A DNA stretch of 15,430 bases, from NCBI GenBank assembly GCA_964584415.1, contig CAZOZX010000046.1:1-15430 (forward strand), read 5' to 3'. The notes under the pieces were generated by a model, which saw only the letters and a program-made list of their open reading frames with translations, was not told the origin of the DNA and made no database searches. This DNA is from PHAA01 sp964584415. GTDB lineage: Bacteria; Bacillota; Syntrophomonadia; Syntrophomonadales; Syntrophomonadaceae. How positions within the stretch are numbered: the first letter of the stretch is position 1; every line of letters begins with the position of its first letter. Both the position numbers and the translations under genes were made by a program. This document shows, piece after piece, positions 1 through 6,933 of the stretch.

Positions 1-64
1 AAATTCCTAAGGGAGTATCCATTGCCTTTTCGTGTTTCCAGCCCAAATATAGAAGAGGTGTAAT

Positions 65-1363
65 ATGACAACCGCAATTATTTTTTTATTGATATTGATA
101 TTTCTGAATGCCTTTTTTGCCGCCTCGGAGATAGCCCTGATATCTTTGAACGACATGCGGATAAGATCGCTGGCCGACAAGGGTGATAAGAAGGCCGAAA
201 AAATCGAAAAATTACTCAGTGAACCCAGCCGGTTCCTGGCTGCTATCCAAATCGGTATCACCCTGGCTGGTTTCCTAGCCAGCGCCTTCGCCTCCGAGAC
301 CTTTGCCGGTCCTGTGGTTGTTTTGCTGCAGGAAGTCGGCCTGGGTTGGCCAGCCGGTTATATCAAATCCGCCGCTATGGTTGTCATTACCCTCATCCTC
401 TCCTACGTTACCCTGGTTTTCGGAGAATTGGTGCCCAAACGTATCGGTATGAAGAAATCACAGCCTATTGCTTATTTTGCGGTAGGACCGTTGCAATTCC
501 TATCAGTGGCTACCCGCCCGGTGGTTTCCCTTTTGACGGTTTCAACCAATCTTATGGTCCGGCTGTTGGGAATGGATCCCCACGAAGAAGATGAGGAGGT
601 TACTGAAGAAGAGATTCGGATGATGGTAGATATAGGGGAGGAAACCGGGGCTATCCATGAGGTAGAAAAGCGGATGATAAACAACATTTTCGAGTTCAAC
701 AATAAAACAGCTGAAAACATAATGACCCACCGCACCGATATCGCCGCCCTGCCATGTTCAGCTGGTTTGCAGGAAGTACTGGCCATGGTTAACGCCGAGA
801 AATTTTCCCGTATCCCGGTTTACCAGGATAATTTGGACAACATTGTAGGCGTGCTCTATGCCAAGGATCTGTTCCAGTTTGTGTCCGAGGATAAAGGAGA
901 AGTATTTGCCCTGGCCCACATCGTCAGGCCACCTTATTTCGTGCCCGAATCCAAGCCAACTGATCAATTGTTCCGGGAGATGCAGCGCAAAAAGATCCAT
1001 ATCGCTATCATTATAGATGAATATGGGGGTACGGCCGGGCTAGTAACAATTGAAGACCTGCTGGAAGAGATCGTAGGCAACATTTTTGACGAATACGACG
1101 AGGAAGAAAAAGACTTTGAGAAGCTTGATGAAAACACCTTCCTGATTAAGGGCACCGCCCCTCTGGACGATGTTCAGGAAATCCTACAGGTCAAGCTGCC
1201 AGTCAATGATTACGAAACCCTGAGCGGATTTATTATCGGCCAATTGGGTCGGATACCGGGCCGAAAGGATAAAACGACTATAGAATATAACGGCTTGGTG
1301 CTGAAAGTGGAGGAAGTGGAAGAGAAACGGGTATCGATTGTAAAGGTATCCAAGACATCATAA
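65..1363 (+). CDS. CNNM / CorC-HlyC family membrane transporter-like protein (DUF21-CBS-CBS-CorC_HlyC)
   Basis: A 432-residue integral membrane protein. The N-terminal part (about 1-200) is a DUF21/CNNM domain: hydrophobic segments near residues 3-20, 58-80, 98-125 and 130-165, with the family-like FFAASEIALISL at the first helix and VFGELVPKRIG after the third. Two CBS motifs follow (about 215-335, including MTHRTDIAALP, FSRIPVYQ and the IIDEYGGTAGLVTIEDLLEEIVG signature), then a CorC_HlyC C-terminal domain (about 350-430, with YETLSGFIIGQLGRIP). Length and domain order are normal for the family, which is linked to Mg2+/Co2+ homeostasis; many members are labelled 'hemolysin' without good evidence. 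The CBS pair probably binds an adenine nucleotide. The ATG follows GAGGTG at 55-60. The gene stands alone here, with no evident partner, and only 64 nt of upstream sequence is visible. The exact substrate cannot be told from sequence. Confidence 0.92.
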   Translation: MTTAIIFLLILIFLNAFFAASEIALISLNDMRIRSLADKGDKKAEKIEKLLSEPSRFLAAIQIGITLAGFLASAFASETFAGPVVVLLQEVGLGWPAGYIKSAAMVVITLILSYVTLVFGELVPKRIGMKKSQPIAYFAVGPLQFLSVATRPVVSLLTVSTNLMVRLLGMDPHEEDEEVTEEEIRMMVDIGEETGAIHEVEKRMINNIFEFNNKTAENIMTHRTDIAALPCSAGLQEVLAMVNAEKFSRIPVYQDNLDNIVGVLYAKDLFQFVSEDKGEVFALAHIVRPPYFVPESKPTDQLFREMQRKKIHIAIIIDEYGGTAGLVTIEDLLEEIVGNIFDEYDEEEKDFEKLDENTFLIKGTAPLDDVQEILQVKLPVNDYETLSGFIIGQLGRIPGRKDKTTIEYNGLVLKVEEVEEKRVSIVKVSKTS

Positions 1364-1516
1364 TTATTTTAACTGTTCCTAACACCAACAGTGGCAACCA
1401 CCAATCTATAAATGATTTATCCCTCATGGGCCAACTCCTGATTAGGTTCTAAACACATATTATAATCGCATTAATGGTGCTCAAATACGTTCCTTAAGAT
1501 AAGAAATTATGATAAT

Positions 1517-1529
1517 GGGTTACCCAGTT
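1517..1529 (+). repeat. Left arm of the palindrome interrupted by the IS
   Basis: GGGTTACCCAGTT at 1517-1529 is the exact reverse complement of AACTGGGTAACCC at 3252-3264, on the other side of the IS3-family element. The arm directly abuts the left end of the IS. Joining the two flanks would give a hairpin of 12 or 13 bp with a 1-nt centre, followed on its right by TTTTCT. It is therefore either an old terminator/palindromic target split by the insertion or an outer extension of the element's inverted repeats. Confidence 0.8.
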
Positions 1530-1554
1530 TGATAAGCTCCCCATTGAGTAGACA
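1530..1554 (+). repeat. Left terminal inverted repeat of the IS
   Basis: It starts TGATAAGCTCCC and ends GAGTAGACA. Aligned without gaps to the reverse complement of 3228-3252 it shares TGA, GCTCCC and AGTAGACA at the same offsets. Confidence 0.8.
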
Positions 1555-1600
1555 CTTGAAATAACAAAAATTTCAGGACTACACTGGGGGGGATTTTTCT

Positions 1601-2284
1601 ATGGGCAGAAGAGGCATCAGTTATGAAAACAAATTGGAAGCAGTAGAAAGGTATGAGCGCGGGGAAGGAAGCCTGGATAGGATAGCACGGGATTATGGAG
1701 TTAAAAAGATAAGTTTGTGGCGATGGATAGCCATCTACGAATCCATGGGACCTTACGGCTTAGCACCACAGAGCACGAACCGAAAATACAGTATGGAACT
1801 TAAAGCTGCAGCAATTGAGTCGTACCTACGGGATGAAGGAAGCTACGTAGAAATTTGCAATAGGTATCACATTCGAAGTGCAAGTCAACTCCAGGCTTGG
1901 GTAACTAAGTATAATGGTCATAAAGAGCTTCGGACCACCGGAGTCCAAAGGAGAGAAATCCATATGACCAAAGGACGGTTAACCACGTTGGACGAGCGGA
2001 TTGAAATTGTCAGCTACTGCATCGCCAATGGCAAGGACTATGATTCAACAGTTAAGAATTATGGGGTTTCCTACCAACAGATATATAGCTGGGTAAAGAA
2101 GTATGAGGCCAAGGGCTTCGAAGGACTCATCGACAAACGCGGGAAACCCAAGCCTCAGGATGAAATGAATGAAGTCGAGCGCCTGCAAGCAGAGAACAAG
2201 ATGCTTAAAGCCGAGAACAGACAGAAAGAAATGGAGATTGCAGTGTTAAAAAAACTCCAAGAGATCGAAAGGAGGCGGGGCTAA
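1601..2284 (+). CDS. IS3-family transposase OrfA (three helix-turn-helix motifs plus leucine zipper)
   Basis: The 227-residue DNA-binding subunit of the IS. Three IS150/HTH_28-type helix-turn-helix units lie in tandem at about residues 7-48, 62-105 and 120-166, each with the pattern YxxKLEAVERY...IARDYGV..ISLWRWI or a variant of it (SLWRWI, QLQAWV, QIYSWV). They recognise the IS ends. Residues 185-222 form a leucine-zipper coiled coil (heptad leucines in VERLQAENKMLKAENRQ and the following stretch) for multimerisation. It is longer than many OrfA proteins because of the three HTH units, as in IS150-type members. The ATG follows a G-rich ribosome site (GGGGGGG, 1586-1592). An AAA AAA codon pair at 2249-2254, near the 3' end, is the probable -1 slip site that makes the OrfAB fusion. 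Confidence 0.88.
   Translation: MGRRGISYENKLEAVERYERGEGSLDRIARDYGVKKISLWRWIAIYESMGPYGLAPQSTNRKYSMELKAAAIESYLRDEGSYVEICNRYHIRSASQLQAWVTKYNGHKELRTTGVQRREIHMTKGRLTTLDERIEIVSYCIANGKDYDSTVKNYGVSYQQIYSWVKKYEAKGFEGLIDKRGKPKPQDEMNEVERLQAENKMLKAENRQKEMEIAVLKKLQEIERRRG
2248..2254 (+). other. Programmed -1 frameshift slippery site (A AAA AAA)
   Basis: In the orfA frame the run reads TTA AAA AAA CTC, so A AAA AAA is an X XXY YYZ heptamer in register. After a -1 slip the frame stays open through to orfB's stop at 3171, giving an OrfAB fusion of about 523 residues. This is the usual way IS3-family elements make active transposase. The purine-rich AAAGGAGGCGGGG (2268-2280) just downstream resembles a Shine-Dalgarno sequence and could instead serve local initiation of orfB. 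Confidence 0.75.
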
Positions 2285-2325
2285 CCGGTGTCCGGCAGGA
2301 AAGACTTTACCTGGCTGTAAAGGAG

Positions 2326-3171
2326 TTGCACGAACAAAAAGCCTACCCAGTAGAAAATATTTGCAGAATATTGGAACTGAACAGGTCATCCTATTACAAA
2401 TGGCTCCACCGAACCAAGAGCGTCCGCGAGCACGAGAACGAAGATCTTCCGCACAAGCTTGGTTATCTTTATGCTGAATTCAACGGGATCTATGGATACC
2501 GCCGGCTGACAGATGAACTGAACGCCCGATACGAGACCTGTTACAATTACAAGCGTATTTACCGCCTTACCCGGCTGGTAGGCTTGAAAGCCGTCATCCG
2601 CAGGAAGCGTCCGCAATATCAGCGATCTACTCCGGAAGTTACAGCGGAGAATATTCTGAACCGTGATTTCACAGCAGATAATCTTAACGATAAGTGGCTG
2701 ACCGACGTCACAGAATTCAAGTACGGAAATAATGACAAATTGTATTTGAGCGCAATCCTCGACCTCAAAGACAGAGCTATTATCTCTTTTGCCATGGGGC
2801 GAAGGAACAATAACCACCTGGTATTTAACACCTTTGATCTTGCCGTTTCTAAATACCCAGATGCTCACCCGATGTTTCACAGTGATCGAGGTTTTCAATA
2901 TACCAGTAAGCAATTTAAATCTAAACTGGACAAGGCCGGAATGAAACAAAGTATGTCACGTGTCGGTCGCTGCATCGACAATGGACCCATGGAAGGCTTC
3001 TGGGGTATTCTCAAATGCGAGATGTACTACCTTGGCAATTTCAAGGATTACGACAGCCTGGAAGCGGCCATTAGCAACTACATATACTTCTACAACTTTG
3101 AACGCCGGCAAAGGAGACTGAACAAACTGCCTCCAATGACCTACCGTCAGTTGCTCGAAAATGCAGCATGA
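2326..3171 (+). CDS. IS3-family transposase OrfB (DDE integrase core, rve)
   Basis: The catalytic half of the transposase. Numbered from the TTG at 2326 it is 281 residues. An HTH_21-like segment (about 12-95, including ICRILELNRSSYYKWLHR and GIYGYRRL) precedes an RNase-H-fold integrase core (about 115-270). The catalytic triad is visible: D127 in WLTDVTEF, D187 in FHSDRGFQYTS and E223 in GPMEGFWGILKCE, with 35 residues between the second D and E as in the DDE/D35E class. The frame is open well upstream of 2326, and the family-conserved residues LYLAVKEL just before the TTG are part of the domain. The true product is therefore most likely the OrfAB fusion made by -1 frameshifting at 2248-2254, not a protein started at this TTG. 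AAGGAG lies only 1 nt before the TTG. Confidence 0.9.
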   Translation: MHEQKAYPVENICRILELNRSSYYKWLHRTKSVREHENEDLPHKLGYLYAEFNGIYGYRRLTDELNARYETCYNYKRIYRLTRLVGLKAVIRRKRPQYQRSTPEVTAENILNRDFTADNLNDKWLTDVTEFKYGNNDKLYLSAILDLKDRAIISFAMGRRNNNHLVFNTFDLAVSKYPDAHPMFHSDRGFQYTSKQFKSKLDKAGMKQSMSRVGRCIDNGPMEGFWGILKCEMYYLGNFKDYDSLEAAISNYIYFYNFERRQRRLNKLPPMTYRQLLENAA

Positions 3172-3176
3172 AAAAG

Positions 3177-3224
3177 CTGGGTCCCGTCATCGACGGAGCC
3201 CAGTTAAAATGGTTTGTTTTTTTT
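3177..3224 (+). terminator. Terminator hairpin at the end of the IS transposase gene
   Basis: CTGGG..CCGTC at 3177-3188 pairs with GACGG..CCCAG at 3192-3203 around a 3-nt loop, with a 2-nt mismatch in the stem. A T-rich tract with eight consecutive Ts (3217-3224) lies 13 nt further on. On the minus strand the same stem is followed by CTTTTTC, so it may also stop readthrough from galE. Confidence 0.55.
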
Positions 3225-3227
3225 ATC

Positions 3228-3252
3228 TGTCTACTTGACAGGGAGCAGTTCA
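3228..3252 (+). repeat. Right terminal inverted repeat of the IS
   Basis: Its reverse complement starts TGAACTGCTCCC and ends AAGTAGACA, matching the left end at 18 of 25 ungapped positions. It ends in CA at 3251-3252, as expected of IS3-family tips. Confidence 0.8.
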
Positions 3253-3264
3253 ACTGGGTAACCC
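3252..3264 (+). repeat. Right arm of the palindrome interrupted by the IS
   Basis: AACTGGGTAACCC is the exact inverse of the left arm at 1517-1529 and is followed at once by TTTTCT (3265-3270). The first base overlaps the tip of the IS. With the left arm it would form a rho-independent-terminator-like hairpin if the IS were absent. Confidence 0.8.
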
Positions 3265-3403
3265 TTTTCTGGATCGAAGGTGGGTTCAAGAGGGAATTGG
3301 ATATATTATTTACGAGCATAGGCTGGAATTTATCTCTAATAAATATTCGACCACAAATTTGGGTATAAATCCTGGGTTTAATAGATGATTCTATAACTTA
3401 CCT

Positions 3404-4399
3404 CTACTGCTTCTGAGCAAATCTCCACGCATCCCTGCACATTTCAGAAAGATCCTTTTGGGCTTCCCAGCCTAATTCCCGCTTGGCCTTACCCGGATCT
3501 GCATAACACTCGGCAATGTCACCGGGCCGTCGGGGAGCCATTTGCCAATTGGCCTTAGCCCCGGTTGTCTGTTCAAACGCTGAAATTACTTCGAGGACGC
3601 TGTAACCCTTGCCGGTGCCCAGGTTGTATGCATCTATTCCTTTTCGGTCCATAATTTTTTTGACTGCCTGAATATGGCCCTGGCTGAGATCGACCACATG
3701 GATGTAATCCCGTACTCCAGTTCCATCCCGGGTGGGGTAATCACCACCATAAACGCTCAATGTTTCAAGTTCTCCAGTTGCTACCCTGAGCAAATAGGGC
3801 AGAAGGTTGTTGGGGATGCCGTTGGGATCATCGCCCAGCAGCCCGCTGGAATGAGAGCCGATAGGGTTGAAATAACGAAGCAAGGCTATGCTCCATTCGG
3901 GATCTGATTTAGCCAGATCCCTCAGTATATTTTCAATGGTTAGCTTGGTGGAACCATATGGATTGGTAGTAGAGAGGGGGAAGTCTTCGGTGATAGGTAC
4001 ATGGGCTGGCTCACCATAAACGGTGGCTGAGGAACTGAAAACCATTCTTTTTACCCCGAATTTAGCCATGGTTTGCAGCAGAATTATTGATCCAGACACA
4101 TTGTTATAGTAATAGACTAACGGCTTTTGGACCGATTCGCCCACCGCTTTCATCCCGGCAAAATGAATTACCGCATCAATAGAATTTTCAATAAAGATTT
4201 GCTCCATGGCATCCCAATCGAGGATGTCGGATTTGTAGAACCGAAAGTCTTTCCCGGTTATGTATTTGATTCTATCTATTACTTCCAGTTTGGAATTGGA
4301 CAGGTTATCACAGATTATGATTTCATACCCTGCGTTCAATAGCTCCACACAGGTATGGCTGCCTATATACCCTGCTCCGCCGGTCACTAAAATGTTCAT
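3404..4399 (-). CDS. galE: UDP-glucose 4-epimerase
   Basis: Interconverts UDP-glucose and UDP-galactose in the cytoplasm with bound NAD+, feeding the Leloir pathway and surface polysaccharide precursors. It is an extended short-chain dehydrogenase of 331 residues, the normal GalE size. It shows the N-terminal NAD-binding glycine motif TGGAGYIGS (6-14), the active-site FSSSATVYG (S124) and the NPYGSTK motif giving Y148 and K152. Further GalE signatures are RYFNPIGSHSSGLLGDDP, GVRDYIHVVDLSQGH and RRPGDIAECYADP. I start it at the ATG at 4397-4399, giving MNILVTGG, because GGAGG lies 5 nt upstream; a TTG 12 nt further upstream overlaps that ribosome site and is unlikely. It is a single gene, divergent from the surface operon at 4702. 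Cell-envelope sugar supply would suit the neighbours, but no operon link is visible. Confidence 0.96.
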   Translation of the reverse strand: MNILVTGGAGYIGSHTCVELLNAGYEIIICDNLSNSKLEVIDRIKYITGKDFRFYKSDILDWDAMEQIFIENSIDAVIHFAGMKAVGESVQKPLVYYYNNVSGSIILLQTMAKFGVKRMVFSSSATVYGEPAHVPITEDFPLSTTNPYGSTKLTIENILRDLAKSDPEWSIALLRYFNPIGSHSSGLLGDDPNGIPNNLLPYLLRVATGELETLSVYGGDYPTRDGTGVRDYIHVVDLSQGHIQAVKKIMDRKGIDAYNLGTGKGYSVLEVISAFEQTTGAKANWQMAPRRPGDIAECYADPGKAKRELGWEAQKDLSEMCRDAWRFAQKQ

Positions 4400-4621
4400 T
4401 TCATCCTCCAAGCTGTCGTTTCCATATAATACGCATTATCATCCGGGTAACGTCCAAACAATTAACTCGAAAAGCCTGTCCATATTGTAACTCACTTAAC
4501 CGGTTTTTCCTGCTTTATTAACAAAAATTTAAGCCAAAATGTAAGATTTATGTCGTATTATTAGTATATAGTTTATAGTTAGCCAACTTGTCGGGATTTT
4601 CCTTAAAATCCAGGGAGGAAA
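4400..4621. other. Divergent intergenic region between galE and the amidase operon
   Basis: An AT-rich spacer that must hold the promoters for both galE (minus) and the amidase operon (plus). I see AT-rich boxes such as TATAGT near 4567-4572 and TTATAG just after, and TACAAT on the minus strand near 4485-4490. None has a convincing -35 at 16-18 nt, so no promoter is called. The GGGAAC-N18-GTCTAA motif found near the ECF sigma gene is absent here. Confidence 0.4.
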
Positions 4622-4687
4622 ATGCCTGTATATGCAGAATTAACTCAAAATATACATATTTGGTTTGATGTCTTCGATAAGGACTAA
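4622..4687 (+). CDS. Possible 21-residue leader ORF upstream of the amidase gene
   Basis: ATG at 4622 follows GGGAGG at 4613-4618, with 3 nt between, a good ribosome site. The frame encodes 21 residues beginning MPVYAELTQNIH and ending WFDVFDKD, then TAA. It ends 14 nt before the amidase ATG at 4702, which has its own AAGGAGAG. It has no recognisable family, no run of a single amino acid typical of attenuator peptides, and no hydrophobic segment. It could be a translated leader that couples to the amidase, or chance. Conservation in relatives would decide. Confidence 0.3.
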   Translation: MPVYAELTQNIHIWFDVFDKD

Positions 4688-4701
4688 TTAAGGAGAGTTT
4701 A

Positions 4702-6897
4702 ATGAGCGAAAAACGGACAAGCACTTTTATAGTTGCCCTTATTTTTTTTACAGCGACCTTATACATATTGTCAATTTTCGGTCCGAATATTGCGCAGGCA
4801 GCCACCACCCCAACAGGAATCATTACCGGAAAAGTTGTCAACGTACGTCCAGATCCCAGCACCATCAATCCTCAAATCGGTACACTGCTGCAGGGTTCAA
4901 AAGTGGAGATCCTGGCTCAGGTTGGGGAATGGTACAATATTAAATTTGGCTCTTTAACGGGATGGGTTCACCAGGATTTTATCATGACAGGTTCATCATC
5001 TGCAGCGATTAGCCAATCGGTGCAGCAATCCCAGACCCCTATCATCATCCTTGATGGAGCTCCGCTGACATTTGATGTGCAGCCCATAATAGAAAATGGA
5101 CGCATCCTTGTTCCTATGGCGGCTATATTTAGGGCCATGGGGGCTACTGTAACCTGGGACAGTGTGACCAAGACCGTAACCGCGTTGCGCGGAACTACTA
5201 CGGTTGTCTTACCGATTAACTCTTATACTCCGACTGTTAATGGCACGGTATGGAAACTTGATGTCCCAGCCAGGATAGTCGGTAACCGCACGCTTGCTCC
5301 CCTGCGCTTTGTGGGTGAAGCCCTCGGGGGTACTGTGTCATGGGATGGAACTAACTTTAGGGCTATAATAACCAGCCCTCAAGCCACATCAAACAGTAAT
5401 AAGGCTGTGGTAGCAGTAAATATAATCAACACAGTGAACCTTCGCAGCTCCGCAGAGATAAATGATGACAATGTTATTGGCCAGGCCAGCCCGGGAGAAA
5501 CCCTGACTGTTTTAAGTCAATATGGCGATTGGTATCTGGTTAGAAGGGGTTCTCTTAATGCCTGGGTAGCTGGTTGGGTGGTGGAACTGATCCATGAGGG
5601 CGAGGTAGTTCCCCCTTCAGCAGAAACACCTCTGGTAGATCCTACCGAGGATAAAGGTTCAGATTCTATTGCGGTAAATCCAAATCCGGGATCATCAGAT
5701 TTGGCTTCCATCACGCTAAGCTCCGAGCGAGCTGCCGAAGGATTAAAAATATCTATGGACTCCACGCTCAAGCTAGACATGAAGCAATCAGAAAGTAGTG
5801 GACGGCTTACATATACTTTTAAGGATAGCCAAATAATTGGCACTGCTAGCCTTGAAAAATGGCTGGGGGCCGAGAAATTAAACGTTCAGGGCATCAATAC
5901 CGGCGATGATGTCCAGGTGGTGATTACCCTGCCTGCCGGTGTCTCCTATGAAACCAGCACTGAAAATAGCGGTAAAAGAGCAGTTGTGTTTATACCCAAC
6001 TATATAGGCTCTGTAACCAGAAGCACTTTTGGCAGCAGCGGGGAAAATATTACCGTCAAGGGAATTGCAGCCTTGGGTTACACCTCAGATGTAGGTGAGA
6101 AGAAGCTTGAAATCGTGATAAATAACGCCCTCCAGGGTAAGGCTCAGTCAAGCTATAGCTATTCAAATACACTGATCAGCAGCATGACCTTCACTCCCCA
6201 AGGAAATGGGGAGACTGCTACGGTCATGACGATTAATACAAAGAAACCGGTAAAATTCTCAGTTGGCCCCAATGATGACGGGTCAGCCATAAACATATTG
6301 TTTATTGACCAGAGTGAGATTGAGTCACGTGAACCGCTGGTTGTCCTGGATGCCGGGCATGGCGGCAAGGACCCGGGGGCTAATGGCTGTAACCTGAATG
6401 AAAAAGACATTAATCTGGCCGTAACATTAAAGGTAGGGGAGATATTGAAAAAAGATGGCATACGGGTTGTTTACACGCGTACCAATGATACCTTTGTTGA
6501 GTTGGACGACCGGCCTAACATTGCCAACATGTACAATGCCTCAGTTTTTGTATCGATACATTGTAACTCCAATGTAAGCTCCAGCCCATCTGGCACTGAA
6601 ACCTATTGTTACTATCCGCTGAGCGACCCTCAGTTGTTTATGCAGAAGGACGAACGTTATAATCTGGCCCTGAGGATTCAGCAAGCTATGGTGAAAGAAC
6701 TGGGCTTGAACGATCGCGGGGTAAAACAAGCTAATTTTGAGGTTCTGCGCGAAACAGAGATGCCTTCTGCCCTTGTTGAAATGGGTTTTATAAGTAATCC
6801 CACTGAGGGGGCTTTGTTTGGCCAGAACAGTATTAGAAATAGGGCGGCCGAGGCTATAGCGGCAGCTATTGCTGACTATATGGAGAGTTATCTTTAG
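4702..6897 (+). CDS. Secreted N-acetylmuramoyl-L-alanine amidase (SH3b - CuAO-N1 - SH3b - AMIN - Amidase_3)
   Basis: Cleaves the amide bond between N-acetylmuramic acid and L-alanine in peptidoglycan, outside the membrane. In its 731 residues I see a signal peptide (1-33, cleavage after AQA). An SH3b domain (about 38-95, ending WYNIKFGSLTGWVHQDFI) is followed by a CuAO-N1/stalk domain in two halves (about 113-225, with NGRILVPMAAIFRAMGATVTWD and LAPLRFVGEALGGTVSWDG). A second SH3b (about 237-295) precedes an AMIN-like beta region (about 335-530). The C-terminal Amidase_3 domain (about 545-731) has zinc ligands H553 (DAGHGG), E567 (NEKDINL) and H620 (SIHCNS) and catalytic E693 (LVEMGF), all present. 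AMIN and SH3b domains suggest wall targeting. The ATG follows AAGGAGAG at 4690-4697. The subtilase gene starts 36 nt downstream, so the two are probably one operon. Confidence 0.93.
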   Translation: MSEKRTSTFIVALIFFTATLYILSIFGPNIAQAATTPTGIITGKVVNVRPDPSTINPQIGTLLQGSKVEILAQVGEWYNIKFGSLTGWVHQDFIMTGSSSAAISQSVQQSQTPIIILDGAPLTFDVQPIIENGRILVPMAAIFRAMGATVTWDSVTKTVTALRGTTTVVLPINSYTPTVNGTVWKLDVPARIVGNRTLAPLRFVGEALGGTVSWDGTNFRAIITSPQATSNSNKAVVAVNIINTVNLRSSAEINDDNVIGQASPGETLTVLSQYGDWYLVRRGSLNAWVAGWVVELIHEGEVVPPSAETPLVDPTEDKGSDSIAVNPNPGSSDLASITLSSERAAEGLKISMDSTLKLDMKQSESSGRLTYTFKDSQIIGTASLEKWLGAEKLNVQGINTGDDVQVVITLPAGVSYETSTENSGKRAVVFIPNYIGSVTRSTFGSSGENITVKGIAALGYTSDVGEKKLEIVINNALQGKAQSSYSYSNTLISSMTFTPQGNGETATVMTINTKKPVKFSVGPNDDGSAINILFIDQSEIESREPLVVLDAGHGGKDPGANGCNLNEKDINLAVTLKVGEILKKDGIRVVYTRTNDTFVELDDRPNIANMYNASVFVSIHCNSNVSSSPSGTETYCYYPLSDPQLFMQKDERYNLALRIQQAMVKELGLNDRGVKQANFEVLRETEMPSALVEMGFISNPTEGALFGQNSIRNRAAEAIAAAIADYMESYL

Positions 6898-6933
6898 GCC
6901 ATACCGTTATTAACCGACAAGGAGTCACTCTGG

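Larger units (their letters stand above)
1530..3252 (+). mobile_element. IS3-family (IS150-like) insertion sequence, apparently intact
   Basis: A complete-looking IS of about 1.72 kb: 25-bp terminal inverted repeats (1530-1554 and 3228-3252, 18 of 25 positions matching) that begin TGA and end TCA as IS3-family ends do, orfA, an in-frame A7 slippery run, orfB with a full DDE catalytic triad, and a hairpin terminator before the right end. No premature stop or frameshift other than the programmed one is visible, so it may still be mobile. With ends at 1530 and 3252 no 3-5 bp target duplication is seen. If the right end is placed at 3247 (GGGAGCA), GTT is duplicated on both sides (1527-1529 and 3248-3250), but the two ends then align less well. 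It lies between the CNNM gene and galE and disrupts no gene. Confidence 0.88.

Noticed and set aside
2386..2949. 187-codon minus-strand frame inside orfB
   Set aside because: It is the antisense shadow of a clear DDE transposase gene, with no ribosome site or recognisable domain.
3168..3368. 66-codon plus-strand frame across the right end of the IS
   Set aside because: It overlaps the orfB stop, the terminator hairpin and the inverted repeat, and has no family-like sequence. It is an accidental frame.
4399..4411. TTG start 12 nt upstream for galE
   Set aside because: It overlaps the GGAGG that properly serves the ATG at 4397-4399, and the added residues precede the conserved MNILVTGG start.
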